Positions 17,368 to 26,004 of a DNA stretch of 33,113 nucleotides are shown here, piece by piece. The notes below the pieces were generated by a model that was given only the letters and a program-made list of their open reading frames with translations, had not been told where the DNA came from and did no database searches. Each line of letters begins with the position of its first letter. Within the stretch, counting starts at the first letter, position 1. Location: the NCBI RefSeq assembly GCF_001591485.1, contig NZ_BCUZ01000024.1, positions 1 through 33,113 of the forward strand, read 5' to 3'. The position numbers were made by a program, and so were the translations under genes. Origin of the DNA: Neobacillus fumarioli NBRC 102428. GTDB lineage: Bacteria; Bacillota; Bacilli; Bacillales; Cytobacillaceae.

Positions 17368-17499
17368 TTACTGTTCACCTTCGATCTCTATAGGATCATA
17401 GGCAGCTCCTTTTTTGCGTTTTCTATCCTTATAAAGGACAAGGACAGTTTTTAGCAATTCATATCTTAAATTCAGCCATTTATAAAATGCCGCTTTCAA
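17368..17499 (-). CDS. possible 43-residue protein overlapping the end of the LD-carboxypeptidase gene
   Basis: A minus-strand frame runs from TTG 17499, which lies inside the last codons of the LD-carboxypeptidase gene, to TAA at 17368-17370, directly before the shared terminator. The product is basic then acidic (KAAFYKWLNLRYELLK ... KDRKRKKGAAYDPIEIEGEQ) and its composition looks coding. There is no strong SD; the start would depend on coupling to the upstream stop. I do not recognise a family. It could instead be a decayed remnant. Confidence 0.35.
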   Translation of the reverse strand: MKAAFYKWLNLRYELLKTVLVLYKDRKRKKGAAYDPIEIEGEQ

Positions 17500-18403
17500 C
17501 TGTTATTCTTTTTTCAAAAGTATTCAATTCTGCCTGTACACCTAATGGGATGGCTATATGTGGATTGCAGTGGCCGATTTGGAAGCCTTTTAACGCCGGT
17601 TTGCCGGCAAGTGCCGTATAATGGCTAATGACTTCTTCAAGAGTGAGTGAGGGATTCCGTTTTGGTTCGCAGCCGCAAAAGTCGCCGATTAAAATCCCAT
17701 TCGCAGCTTCCAGCTTTCCTGCCATATAGAGTTGATTCAACATTCTATCCACCGTGCGCGGTTCTTCGTGAATATCTTCAATAAACAAAATCTTATCTTT
17801 TGTATCAATTTCAAATTTGGTTCCCAGTGTGCTGACCAATAGAGTGAGATTTCCGCCAACAAGTTCGCCCACAGCCGTTCCTTCTTCCAGCACTTCTAAT
17901 GGAGAAATCTGTTCTGAATAAGTAATTTCCCATGGTTGAAACAACTGTCTAAACCCTACTTTTGATAATGGATGGATATCCTTTTTACCCACATCTGAAC
18001 CCAGCATCGGGCCATGGAACGTCACGAGTCCGGTTTGCTGGCGGATCGCCGTATGTAAAAACGTAATATCACTATAGCCCCAGAAAATCTTCGGATTCTT
18101 TCTAATGATTTCATAATTAATCTGAGCGGCAATTCTGCCGGTCCCATAGCCGCCGCAGGCACAAAAGATTCCTTTCACTTCATGATCTAAAAACATTTCA
18201 TGCAAATCTTCTAATCTCTCTTCATCTTTACCTGCTAAATAGCCATTTATCTTTCCGATATTTTTACCTATTTTCACTTTTAAGCCCAAATTGGTTAAAA
18301 ATCGAATTCCGTATTCCAGATTTTCCTGATTCGGCGGACCGGCTGGAGCAATGACACCTACTGTCCCCCCTTTTGGCAGACGGTTTGGTTTTACTATTTT
18401 CAA
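17480..18403 (-). CDS. LD-carboxypeptidase, peptidase family S66 (LdcA/YkfA/MccF-like)
   Basis: 307 residues. N-terminal GTVGVIAPAGPP starts the class I amidotransferase-like lobe. The nucleophile is Ser111 in WGYSDIT, followed by HGPMLG, the catalytic Glu209 in FIEDIHEEPRTVDRML and His278 in QIGHCNPH. The family removes the terminal D-Ala from murein tetrapeptides during peptidoglycan recycling; MccF members instead cleave microcin C-type conjugates. No signal peptide, so it is cytoplasmic. TTG start with GAGGAGG about 8 nt upstream. Confidence 0.92.
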   Translation of the reverse strand: MKIVKPNRLPKGGTVGVIAPAGPPNQENLEYGIRFLTNLGLKVKIGKNIGKINGYLAGKDEERLEDLHEMFLDHEVKGIFCACGGYGTGRIAAQINYEIIRKNPKIFWGYSDITFLHTAIRQQTGLVTFHGPMLGSDVGKKDIHPLSKVGFRQLFQPWEITYSEQISPLEVLEEGTAVGELVGGNLTLLVSTLGTKFEIDTKDKILFIEDIHEEPRTVDRMLNQLYMAGKLEAANGILIGDFCGCEPKRNPSLTLEEVISHYTALAGKPALKGFQIGHCNPHIAIPLGVQAELNTFEKRITVESGIL

Positions 18404-18473
18404 TTTAATTCCTCCTCAACTTGTAATCAATGTGAATAATATAAAAGGTGAAACTTACTTCACTATTTACATA

Positions 18474-18501
18474 TGAAACTTTTTTCTGCGTCATACGTAT
18501 A
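18474..18501 (+). promoter_or_regulatory. ECF (SigW-like) promoter of the TerD-TerB gene
   Basis: TGAAAC followed by six T, a 16-nt spacer in all, then CGTATA. This is an exact match to the B. subtilis SigW/ECF-type pattern TGAAAC-N16-CGTA. The predicted start is about 95 nt upstream of the TTG start codon. Control by an envelope-stress sigma factor agrees with known ECF control of TerD genes in B. subtilis (yceCDE). Confidence 0.7.
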
Positions 18502-18601
18502 TTTGATGACAATCAACTCAATCTATTACCTTAGGATTTTTTACCTTATTTCAAGAAAGTATAAACGATCTATTAAGAAGATCGATAAGGGAGTGTAGGA
18601 A

Positions 18602-20023
18602 TTGGGAGTAATACTTAGTAAAGGGCAGAAGGTGGACTTAACCAAATCACATCCCGGGCTGCAAAATGTAGTCGTAGGTTTAGGATGGAATATCAGTAAT
18701 CTTGGTTCCAATTTCGATTTGGATGCTTCTGCCTTTTTATTAGGCAAATCGGGTAAAGTCTTAAGCGACAAGGATTTTGTATTCTACAATAATCCATCTG
18801 GCGCGGGCGGTTCAATCATTTACAGCGGAGATAACCGAATTGGTTCAGGGATTCAGGATTGTGAACAAATTAGAGTTGATTTAAATCGGGTGCCAGCACA
18901 TATTCACCAAATCGCCTTTACAATTACGATTCATGATGCACAAACGAAGCGGCAAAATTTTGGACAAATCTCTGATGCTTATGTACGAATCTTTAATGAA
19001 CAAACAAACGAAGAATTGCTACGCTTTAATTTAGGTCGTGATTTCACGATAGAAACTGCCATCGTGGCTGCTGAAATTTACCGCCATAATGGAGAATGGA
19101 AATTTAATGCTATTGGCAGTGGTTTTCAAGGGGGGCTTGCAGCACTTTGCGGAAATTTCGGTGTAATCGTTGATAATCCGCCATCTAGTGCTCCAGTATC
19201 TTACCAGCAGGCACCCATTCAACTAAATCAAAATAGCTCCTCTTTTCAGCAAAATACAAACGCATTTAGAACTTATAAGACCAGCCATGGCGACCATTAC
19301 AGCCAGAGCCAACCTTCCTACCAGCAGCCGTCCTACGGCTATCCGGTCCAGTCAACTCCTTCTACATATAGCGGCCGAAGCACTTATGAAGGGGATGATA
19401 TGATTTGTCCGCGCTGTCATTCTTCAAATGTCCGCACTGGGAAGAAGGGCTTTGGTTTAGGAAAGGCGGCAGTTGGCGGCTTAATTCTTGGTCCTGTTGG
19501 ATTACTGGGTGGTTTTATCGGGTCTAATCAACTTACATTTATATGTAATAGCTGCGGCAATAAATGGTCTCTTTCTCAGACAGATTTTGCAGAATGGGCC
19601 AATAATCAAAAACGGCGGGCACAGGAATTATTTAGCCGGTTTAAAAGCCAGGATGTTCTTGATGCAGTCGTAGCTGCATGTGCTTTAGTCTCCATGGCTG
19701 ATGGTCATCTTGATGCTTCAGAACGGCAAAAAATGATGGAATTTGTCAACCAAAGCGAGGAATTGCGGGTTTTTGATACGAATAAAGTCATTCAAAAATT
19801 CAATTACTTTGTTTCCATAATTGAAAATGACCGAAGGATGGGTAGGGCTGAGGCATTTCGTGCTCTTGGTAGAATCCGGACAAAACCAGAAATTGCCCGT
19901 CTCGTTGCCCGTTATTGCATTGCCATCGGTTATGCAGACGGGAATTTTGACCCAAATGAACAACAAATGGTAGCCGATATTTGCCGTGAGCTTGGCTTAA
20001 ATCCGGCAGAATTCTTAGCTTAA
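18602..20023 (+). CDS. TerD - zinc ribbon - TerB fusion protein
   Basis: 473 residues in four parts. Residues 1-190 are a TerD domain: MGVILSKGQKVDL, the Ca-binding GSNFDLDASAFLL and GDNRIGSG, and the closing GGLAALCGNFGV. Residues 190-265 are a Gln/Ser/Tyr-rich linker. Residues 266-320 hold a zinc ribbon, CPRC (269-272) and CNSC (315-318), whose two halves are separated by a Gly-rich hydrophobic insert (GLGKAAVGGLILGPVGLLGG). Residues 351-470 are a TerB-like helical domain with metal-binding acidic motifs SMADGHLDASE and GYADGNFDPNE. TerD and TerB are usually separate proteins of tellurite/stress operons; here they are one cytoplasmic or membrane-associated protein. TTG start with AAGGGAG upstream. 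Monocistronic. Confidence 0.88.
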   Translation: MGVILSKGQKVDLTKSHPGLQNVVVGLGWNISNLGSNFDLDASAFLLGKSGKVLSDKDFVFYNNPSGAGGSIIYSGDNRIGSGIQDCEQIRVDLNRVPAHIHQIAFTITIHDAQTKRQNFGQISDAYVRIFNEQTNEELLRFNLGRDFTIETAIVAAEIYRHNGEWKFNAIGSGFQGGLAALCGNFGVIVDNPPSSAPVSYQQAPIQLNQNSSSFQQNTNAFRTYKTSHGDHYSQSQPSYQQPSYGYPVQSTPSTYSGRSTYEGDDMICPRCHSSNVRTGKKGFGLGKAAVGGLILGPVGLLGGFIGSNQLTFICNSCGNKWSLSQTDFAEWANNQKRRAQELFSRFKSQDVLDAVVAACALVSMADGHLDASERQKMMEFVNQSEELRVFDTNKVIQKFNYFVSIIENDRRMGRAEAFRALGRIRTKPEIARLVARYCIAIGYADGNFDPNEQQMVADICRELGLNPAEFLA

Positions 20024-20029
20024 AAAAAT

Positions 20030-20070
20030 AACAGCCTCATTTACCTGATTAGGCAGAGGCTGTTTCTTTT
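20030..20070. terminator. bidirectional terminator between the TerD-TerB gene and selB
   Basis: AACAGCCTC (20030-20038) and GAGGCTGTT (20056-20064) form a 9-bp stem. It is preceded by A7 (a T-run for selB on the minus strand) and followed by TTCTTTT for the plus strand. Confidence 0.85.
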
Positions 20071-21952
20071 ATTGTTTCCATACACGTTTATTTTCCACTC
20101 GTTTTGTAAGACCTAATGCATCCAATTTTTCTAAAAATGGGATCATGTATTTGCGGGATAGGTTTAGGACCTTTTTCGCCTCGCTCACTTCAAATTCTCG
20201 TCCTGTTTGCTGCTGAAGTTTGTGGACGGCTTCTTTAAAAACTTCTCCATAATAGGCATACTGCTCATCTAGAACTACAATTAGCTCCTGATTCTCAAGA
20301 AATCTTTTTAAGTCTCCTTCAAGATCAGCTGGAATGCCTGCCAATGAAAAATAATCTTTTAAAATTCGGACCTTCAGCCCGTCATATTTCAAACTTGCCA
20401 GCAAATTCTCCGCACGTTTTGCCCAACTTTGCGGAACATGGGGAATAAAATCTGTCAAGGATACAAATTGTTCTTTCCGCTTAAAGAGCCCGTTCTTAAT
20501 GCTGTTTTCAATCACAAAATCAACCAGTGAATCTGGGAATCTTTCTTCCATTTCCTGAAGAAGTACTGCTTTATTGATTCCCATTTTCATTGAATTTTGC
20601 AAATGAAATTCCTTTAACCTGTCATATAGATCCTCCTCTATGGAACGAATGATAGACTTTAGTGTGTATTTCTTGCCATTATATAAAACAAAATTTGGAT
20701 TTAGTAATTGGACCGATATTATTTCTTCTTTCAATCCAGTTCGTTTTATTAATTCCGGAAGTGTCAGGCTTTTGGCTTCCGCTAATACCGCTGTTAAGCG
20801 TTCTTCAGGTGATCCTTCTTTTTTCTTTTCAAGTTCCTCAATTGTCTTCCCGCCAAATCTGTATTTGTTCCCTCTTGGGTCTATAACCCAGCCTCCGCCG
20901 ATTGTTTCAGCCGGGCTTGGTCTTCGTAAAATAAACCGATCCCCGCGTTTTGTCAAAATTTCTTTTTCCAATCTAAGCTGACAAAGTATTTCACCGTCTT
21001 CTCCGTTCACTTCATTACGATCAAAGAATACGATCCTCCCCATAACCTCTGAGGTTCCAAGATGTAGCTTAATAGGCATCCGCTGTTTGATTTGAGAATT
21101 TAAGTCTGCTACTATTCGTATGGATACATCGATGATTTTCGTCACAATAAACTGTTCTGAGGAAACAAGCACATCTCCGCGGTTGATGCTTTCTTTATCA
21201 ACACCAGAAAGATTAATCGCGGCCCGTTGACCGGCAAAAGCTTTTTGCTTTTTTTGATGATGCACCTGAATCTGTCGGGCGCGAACATCCAATCCTTTTG
21301 GCATAATTTTCAACATCTGTCCCTCTTCTATCGTGCCTTCATATATAGTCCCCCGTACCACCGTACCCTGACCTTTCACTGTAAATACTTGGTCGATCGG
21401 CAGGCGGAAAGCTCCTTTCGTATCGCGCATTTCTAGATTTTTTAAATGCGTAATAATTTGTTCTTTTAATTCTTCAATTCCTTTATTGGACAAGCTGTCA
21501 ACGAGAACAAATGGAGCATCTTCAAAAACAGTCTCTTTGAGAGTAGCTAAAATATCTTCCTTTACAAGCTCAATCAAATCCTTATCCACACGGTCTATTT
21601 TGGTAATGGCGATTATGCCCTTTTTCAAACCTAAAAATTTTAAGATATCCAGATGCTCTTTCGTCTGAGGCATAACTCCTTCATCAGCGGCAACGACGAG
21701 AATCACCAAATCGATGCCTGCAACACCGGCAATCATTTGCCTTATAAACCGTTCATGTCCGGGAACATCGATAACGGATATTTGTATTTCATCATCTTCA
21801 TATAGCATCGCAAATCCAAGCTCAATCGAAATTTGCCGTTCTCTTTCTTCCTTTAAGCGATCTGTATCAACATTGGTTAAAGCTTTAGTTAGCGATGTCT
21901 TTCCATGATCTATATGCCCGGCCATACCAATTGTATAAAATCTTTTCTTCAA
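20069..21952 (-). CDS. selB: selenocysteine-specific elongation factor SelB
   Basis: 627 residues; delivers Sec-tRNA(Sec) to UGA codons that carry a SECIS hairpin. The G domain has G1 GHIDHGKTS (12-20), G3 DVPGHERF and G4 TKID, but its switch region reads [10 protein letters not shown], which is the SelB rather than the EF-Tu pattern. Domains II-III follow ([28 protein letters not shown]). The C-terminal 250 residues are the winged-helix repeats that bind mRNA (ending [18 protein letters not shown]). TTG start with AAGGTGG 6 nt upstream. The start overlaps the TGA of a short upstream frame (TTGA). No selA, selD or tRNA-Sec was recognised in the window. Confidence 0.95.
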   Translation of the reverse strand: MKKRFYTIGMAGHIDHGKTSLTKALTNVDTDRLKEERERQISIELGFAMLYEDDEIQISVIDVPGHERFIRQMIAGVAGIDLVILVVAADEGVMPQTKEHLDILKFLGLKKGIIAITKIDRVDKDLIELVKEDILATLKETVFEDAPFVLVDSLSNKGIEELKEQIITHLKNLEMRDTKGAFRLPIDQVFTVKGQGTVVRGTIYEGTIEEGQMLKIMPKGLDVRARQIQVHHQKKQKAFAGQRAAINLSGVDKESINRGDVLVSSEQFIVTKIIDVSIRIVADLNSQIKQRMPIKLHLGTSEVMGRIVFFDRNEVNGEDGEILCQLRLEKEILTKRGDRFILRRPSPAETIGGGWVIDPRGNKYRFGGKTIEELEKKKEGSPEERLTAVLAEAKSLTLPELIKRTGLKEEIISVQLLNPNFVLYNGKKYTLKSIIRSIEEDLYDRLKEFHLQNSMKMGINKAVLLQEMEERFPDSLVDFVIENSIKNGLFKRKEQFVSLTDFIPHVPQSWAKRAENLLASLKYDGLKVRILKDYFSLAGIPADLEGDLKRFLENQELIVVLDEQYAYYGEVFKEAVHKLQQQTGREFEVSEAKKVLNLSRKYMIPFLEKLDALGLTKRVENKRVWKQ

Positions 21953-22122
21953 AGTTTGCCACCTTCTTTGACGGTCTTCCCCTCTAATGTAGCTTTAATA
22001 GCCAGCCTGTTCAAGATGAAACTGAGGGATATTCAAACTTTACCAATCCTCTACGTTTCAAATATTTAAAACAAGACAGCTCCATAATTATTTAGACTAA
22101 ATGGTTCACAATTTTTCCAAAC

Positions 22123-22164
22123 TATAATATAATAAAACTATAAATTTTGCACTAAGGAAACTTT
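22123..22164 (+). promoter_or_regulatory. mntH promoter -10 and MntR-like operator
   Basis: TATAAT at 22123-22128 is a likely -10; the -35 is poor. At 22143-22164 lies TTTTGCACTAAGGAAACT with flanking AA and TT, closely matching the imperfect palindrome bound by MntR upstream of Bacillus mntH and mntABCD. Its place just downstream of the likely start fits manganese-dependent repression. Confidence 0.6.
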
Positions 22165-22222
22165 TATTCGTTAGTCAACAATCATTGTATAAGAGAAACA
22201 AGCTTAGAAAGGATGGTCAATA

Positions 22223-23527
22223 ATGGGCCACACAAATCCACTAGCTATTGAAAAAGCTCAAGTAACAGAAAATCGAACTGTTACGGCCGCCAGAGATGCC
22301 TTGAGTGGAAAAGTAAAAGGCTTCCGTGCTTTACTGCCATTCCTTGGACCGGCATTTATCGCGTCTATTGCCTATATAGATCCAGGAAATTTTGCCACTA
22401 ATATTCAAAGCGGCGCCAGCTTCGGCTACAAAATGCTTTGGGTGATTATTTTAGCCAACCTGATGGCAATGCTCTTGCAGAATATGTCCGCAAAGCTGGG
22501 AATTGCGACTGGAAAAAGCCTCCCGGAAATCTGCCGGGAACATATGCCGAAATGGCTGACTTACGCCATGTGGGTCGTTTCGGAACTCGCGGCTATGGCA
22601 ACGGACTTAGCGGAATTTCTCGGAGCAACACTTGCATTAAACTTACTTTGTGGTATTCCGATGCTTGTTGCCACCATTATTACAGGTATCGTAACCTATC
22701 TCATATTAATGCTTGAGAAATACGGCTTCCGTCCGTTGGAAAAGTTTATTGCAGCATTTGCTGTGCTTGTCGGCTTATGCTATCTAGTGGAAACCATCAT
22801 TTCCAAGCCTGACATGGCCCTGGTTGCCTATCACAGTGTAGTTCCATGGCTTGGCAATAATGATAGCATTATGCTGGCCGTAGGCGTTATTGGCGCAACC
22901 GTGATGCCGCATGCCATTTATCTGCATTCCAGCCTGACACAGAACCGTATTGTACCGAGAAATGATACGGAAAAAATCAAGATTCAAAAATACAGCACCA
23001 AGGAAATTTTCATTGCCATGACACTTGCCGGTTTCGTAAACTTGGCAATGATGTATATGGCAGCATCCGTATTTCATACATCTGGAAAGAGTGACATTGC
23101 GGATCTTACAACTGCCTACCATACATTGACTCCATTGCTTGGATCAGCCGCAGCTGGTGTATTCCTGATCTCGCTCCTTGCTTCCGGCATATCCAGCTCA
23201 GTTGTTGGAACCATGGCCGGGCAGGTCATCATGCAAGGGTTTGTAGGATTTTCAATTCCGGTTTGGATTCGGCGAATTGTTACAATGATGCCAACGGTTA
23301 TCATAGTAGCTTGTGGCGTGGATCCAACAAAAACTCTGATCATCAGCCAAGTTATACTCAGTATCGTCCTTCCATTCCCAATACTAGCGCTGATTTACTT
23401 TACACAAAAGAAAGAATTGATGGGCATACTGACAAATAAACGGATTACGACCATACTCTCATCCCTATGTGCTATTTTAATCCTCGGTTTAAATATTTGG
23501 CTTGTTATTCAGACATTTACCGGATAG
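22223..23527 (+). CDS. mntH: Nramp-family Mn2+/divalent metal transporter MntH
   Basis: 434 residues, 11 TM segments; proton-coupled uptake of Mn2+ (also Fe2+ and Cd2+ in the family). TM1 carries the metal-binding DPGNFATN, and TM6 carries MPHAIYLHSSLTQ, the Met-Pro-His site with the following transport signature. An unusual hydrophilic 35-residue N-terminal extension precedes the first TM. ATG with AAAGGATGG upstream. A MntR-like box lies 60-80 nt upstream. The downstream terminator appears to be split by an IS remnant. Confidence 0.95.
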   Translation: MGHTNPLAIEKAQVTENRTVTAARDALSGKVKGFRALLPFLGPAFIASIAYIDPGNFATNIQSGASFGYKMLWVIILANLMAMLLQNMSAKLGIATGKSLPEICREHMPKWLTYAMWVVSELAAMATDLAEFLGATLALNLLCGIPMLVATIITGIVTYLILMLEKYGFRPLEKFIAAFAVLVGLCYLVETIISKPDMALVAYHSVVPWLGNNDSIMLAVGVIGATVMPHAIYLHSSLTQNRIVPRNDTEKIKIQKYSTKEIFIAMTLAGFVNLAMMYMAASVFHTSGKSDIADLTTAYHTLTPLLGSAAAGVFLISLLASGISSSVVGTMAGQVIMQGFVGFSIPVWIRRIVTMMPTVIIVACGVDPTKTLIISQVILSIVLPFPILALIYFTQKKELMGILTNKRITTILSSLCAILILGLNIWLVIQTFTG

Positions 23528-23589
23528 AAAAAAAGAGCTGCCAGGTATGAAGTGACCCCTGTCAAGTGGACAGTAATAAAATAACCCAT

Positions 23590-23953
23590 TTAAACAACCT
23601 GAGCCCTATATTGATATGGGCTTAGGTTGTTTAATTTCTTTTGGAACCGTTGATGATTATAGAAACGAATATACTTATTCACAGCGTCTTTAACCTCCTC
23701 AGCTGTTTTAAATGAATAAAGATAAAAGCATTCCGTTTTAAAGTGGCTAAAGAAGTTTTCCATGCATGCATTGTCCCAACAGTTTCCCTTTCTGGACATA
23801 CTCCTCTAGCCCCTTAATACCCTCTGCCTCAAAGTGTTTAACCCAGCGTCGCACAACTGAATGGTCAATACCAAATTCCTTAGCGACTGTTTTAAAACCC
23901 ATACCCTCTTTTAGGTATAGATTAACTGCCTTCTTCTTAAAATGTAACATCAT
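23590..23953 (-). pseudogene. IS3-family transposase remnant: orfA 5' end joined to orfB 3' end
   Basis: From ATG 23953 about 50 residues encode the orfA helix-turn-helix (NLYLKEGMGFKTVAKEFGIDHSVVRRWVKHF). Around 23800 the sequence passes, in another frame, to the orfB C-terminus (SRKGNCWDNACMENFFSHFK ... IRFYNHQRFQKKLNNLSPYQYR). That block holds only the final Glu of the DDE triad; both catalytic Asp and the whole middle are deleted. It cannot make a transposase, but an intact relative could move it through its ends. Confidence 0.85.
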
Positions 23954-23973
23954 ATGTCTCTCTAATTTTCCCC

Positions 23974-24036
23974 ATAAAAAATTCCCGTATAGTAGACAGA
24001 TTAGTATGCTTTCTTTTTTCTGTCTACTATACGGGG
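23974..24036 (-). terminator. 17-bp perfect inverted repeat at the IS right end, terminator-like on the minus strand
   Basis: CCCGTATAGTAGACAGA (23984-24000) and its exact complement (24019-24035) flank an 18-nt loop. On the minus strand the hairpin is followed after two bases by TTTTTT. It would stop transcription entering the transposase remnant from kimA. The outer arm doubles as the IS terminal repeat. Confidence 0.6.
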
Positions 24037-24059
24037 ATCATATCAGTATGGTAGCTCTT

Positions 24060-25967
24060 TTATTTTTTCAAATGATATGGAACAGAGGTAATTACAACGT
24101 CCTTATGCCGGAAGAACCATATCCGCAGTTGCAAGGCTGTCTGGTTATGCAGTAAATTTTGCCAGCCCCTTTTTGGAATGAATTGCGGAATAATTAAATG
24201 AATATGTCCTTGTTTTCCCTTTTTTTCTTCCACTACTTTTATAAAACGGCTTAGTGGATCAATAACGGACCGGTATTTGCTTTTAAGGACGACTAGCCGG
24301 CATGGATAACCCCATTCCTCCCATTTATGTTCCATCTTACGAATCGATTCATCATCAAACCCAACATATACTGCAATTGGGTTGCCCCCTAAGCTTTTAG
24401 CGAAAGAGAGTGTATTATTAACAACGCGATGTATTCCAGACACGAGAACAATCGTTGTCACTTCCCTTATTTCAGGAAATTCTTCAGATAAATTAATGCG
24501 AAGTTCGCGGGCCACATCATCATAGTGGCGGCGAATTGTAATTGATAAAAAGATGATAACCGGCAGTACGACTAATACAATCCAAGCTCCTCCGGTAAAC
24601 TTTGTAACAGCAAAAATAATCGCAACAATGGCAGTAATAACAGCTCCCGTAATGTTAATGGCTAATTTAACCTGCCACTTTGGACCTTTTACATTGAACC
24701 AGCGACGGGTCAAACCAATCTGTGCCACCGTAAAAGAAAGGAACACTCCGATTGCATAAAGCGGAATCAACGCATTTGTATGTGCGTGAAACGCCAAAAT
24801 TAAGATACTCGCAAAAGCAGCAAGGGCGATAATACCATTTGAATATCCGAGGCGGTCACCGCGATTAGTTAAAACCCGTGGCAAATACCCATCAGCCGCT
24901 ACAATTGCTGCCAGCTGAGAAAATCCTGTAAATGTTGAATTTGCGGCTAAAATTAATACGATAAACGTAAACCAAATAATGATTTGATATAGAATGCTAT
25001 GGCCAAAATACAAACTGGCCAGCTGGGACAACATTGTATTATTAGGAGATGGTGAAATTCCCTTCACATATAAGAGGTAAGCAAACCCCATAAGTGTAAT
25101 CGATGTAATAACTCCTAATGCAATGTATGCCTTTATGGCGTTTTTTTGATGCGGTTCTCTAAAAACTGGTACAGCATTTGAAATTGTTTCTATTCCGGTT
25201 AATGCTGAACAAGCCGAACTGAACGCCTTTAAAACAAGTAATGTGCTAATTCCTTTAGGAATTGTTCCAAATGGCGGTGTAGCTTGCTGGACAAATCCAT
25301 GTCTGAACCCGTCATAAAGACCGCTTATAATTACAATCATCATACATACTGCGAATCCAATTGTCGGCCACGCAAAGATTTTTGCTGATTCCGCAACTCC
25401 TCTTAGATTTACAACTAATAACAAAAAGACACATATGATCGATAAAATTGTTTCGTAAGGGGCAACAACGGGATATGCAGAAGAAACTGCCTCAATACCT
25501 GCTGATACTGAAACCGCAACTGTCAAAATATAGTCTATAAGCAGGGAACTGGAAGCAACGAGTGAAACCCACCTTGCTCGAAAGTTATCTTTGGCAATCG
25601 CATAGGCTCCGCCTCCATTTGGATAGGCTAAAATCCCCATAATATAGGATAAAATTAAAATTACTAAAAGAACAATGGTTGAAATTGTGATTGGGATTAT
25701 ATACCATTTAGCATCAGAGCCAAGATGAGCTAATTCGGTAATCCCCGCCTCCGGACCATAGGCTACCGATGAATAAAGGTCAGCTGATAGGATTGGTAAG
25801 GCAATAAACCAAAGCAGCTTCGTATGGTGAGACCGAAGTTCTGCTGTCCGCATCGGCCTGCCAATTAATAACCGTTTTACAAGCCCAAAATTACTAATGG
25901 AAATCAAAATAAGGAAAATGGCAAAAACAAATAAAATTACTCCAATCCAATGTCCTGGATGATTCAT
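24060..25967 (-). CDS. kimA: KimA-type high-affinity K+ transporter (APC/KUP superfamily)
   Basis: 635 residues; close in size to B. subtilis KimA (YdaO), a proton-coupled K+ importer inhibited by c-di-AMP. About 12 TMs lie in residues 1-480 (LPILSADLYSSVAYGPEAG in TM1 and YPNGGGAYAIAKDN after TM2 are family landmarks). A cytoplasmic C-terminal domain of about 150 residues follows. ATG with TAGGAGA 11 nt upstream. The leader carries a c-di-AMP riboswitch with a terminator, the usual control of this gene. Confidence 0.93.
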   Translation of the reverse strand: MNHPGHWIGVILFVFAIFLILISISNFGLVKRLLIGRPMRTAELRSHHTKLLWFIALPILSADLYSSVAYGPEAGITELAHLGSDAKWYIIPITISTIVLLVILILSYIMGILAYPNGGGAYAIAKDNFRARWVSLVASSSLLIDYILTVAVSVSAGIEAVSSAYPVVAPYETILSIICVFLLLVVNLRGVAESAKIFAWPTIGFAVCMMIVIISGLYDGFRHGFVQQATPPFGTIPKGISTLLVLKAFSSACSALTGIETISNAVPVFREPHQKNAIKAYIALGVITSITLMGFAYLLYVKGISPSPNNTMLSQLASLYFGHSILYQIIIWFTFIVLILAANSTFTGFSQLAAIVAADGYLPRVLTNRGDRLGYSNGIIALAAFASILILAFHAHTNALIPLYAIGVFLSFTVAQIGLTRRWFNVKGPKWQVKLAINITGAVITAIVAIIFAVTKFTGGAWIVLVVLPVIIFLSITIRRHYDDVARELRINLSEEFPEIREVTTIVLVSGIHRVVNNTLSFAKSLGGNPIAVYVGFDDESIRKMEHKWEEWGYPCRLVVLKSKYRSVIDPLSRFIKVVEEKKGKQGHIHLIIPQFIPKRGWQNLLHNQTALQLRIWFFRHKDVVITSVPYHLKK

Positions 25968-26004
25968 GCTAATCTGTCTCTCCTATCTTCTATACATGTC
26001 GAAT

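Larger units (their letters stand above)
23553..24040 (-). mobile_element. internally deleted IS3-family element (MITE-like)
   Basis: Left end TGACCCCTGTCAAGTGGACAG-like (from 23553) and right end, read inward, TGATCCCCGTATAGTAGACA-like (from 24040) are related inverted repeats. Between them are only the start of orfA and the end of orfB. Total about 488 nt against the usual 1.2-1.5 kb. No clear target duplication is seen. Confidence 0.7.
23531..24061. terminator. shared mntH/kimA terminator whose arms are separated by an IS insertion
   Basis: AAAAGAGCTGCCA (23531-23543) just after mntH pairs with TGGTAGCTCTTTT (24049-24061) just after kimA, with one G-T wobble. The right arm is followed by TATTTTTT on the plus strand, and the left arm's complement gives a T7 run on the minus strand. 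Without the roughly 490-nt insert this would be a normal bidirectional terminator with a short loop. Confidence 0.6.

Noticed and set aside
21950-22080. The short frame ending at the selB start ([14 protein letters not shown]) as the SelA C-terminus, or a tRNA-Sec in this region
   Set aside because: The frame is closed by TGA about 30 codons upstream and I cannot match it to SelA. No 90-100 nt cloverleaf with a UCA anticodon or GGTTCGA-like T-loop is visible.
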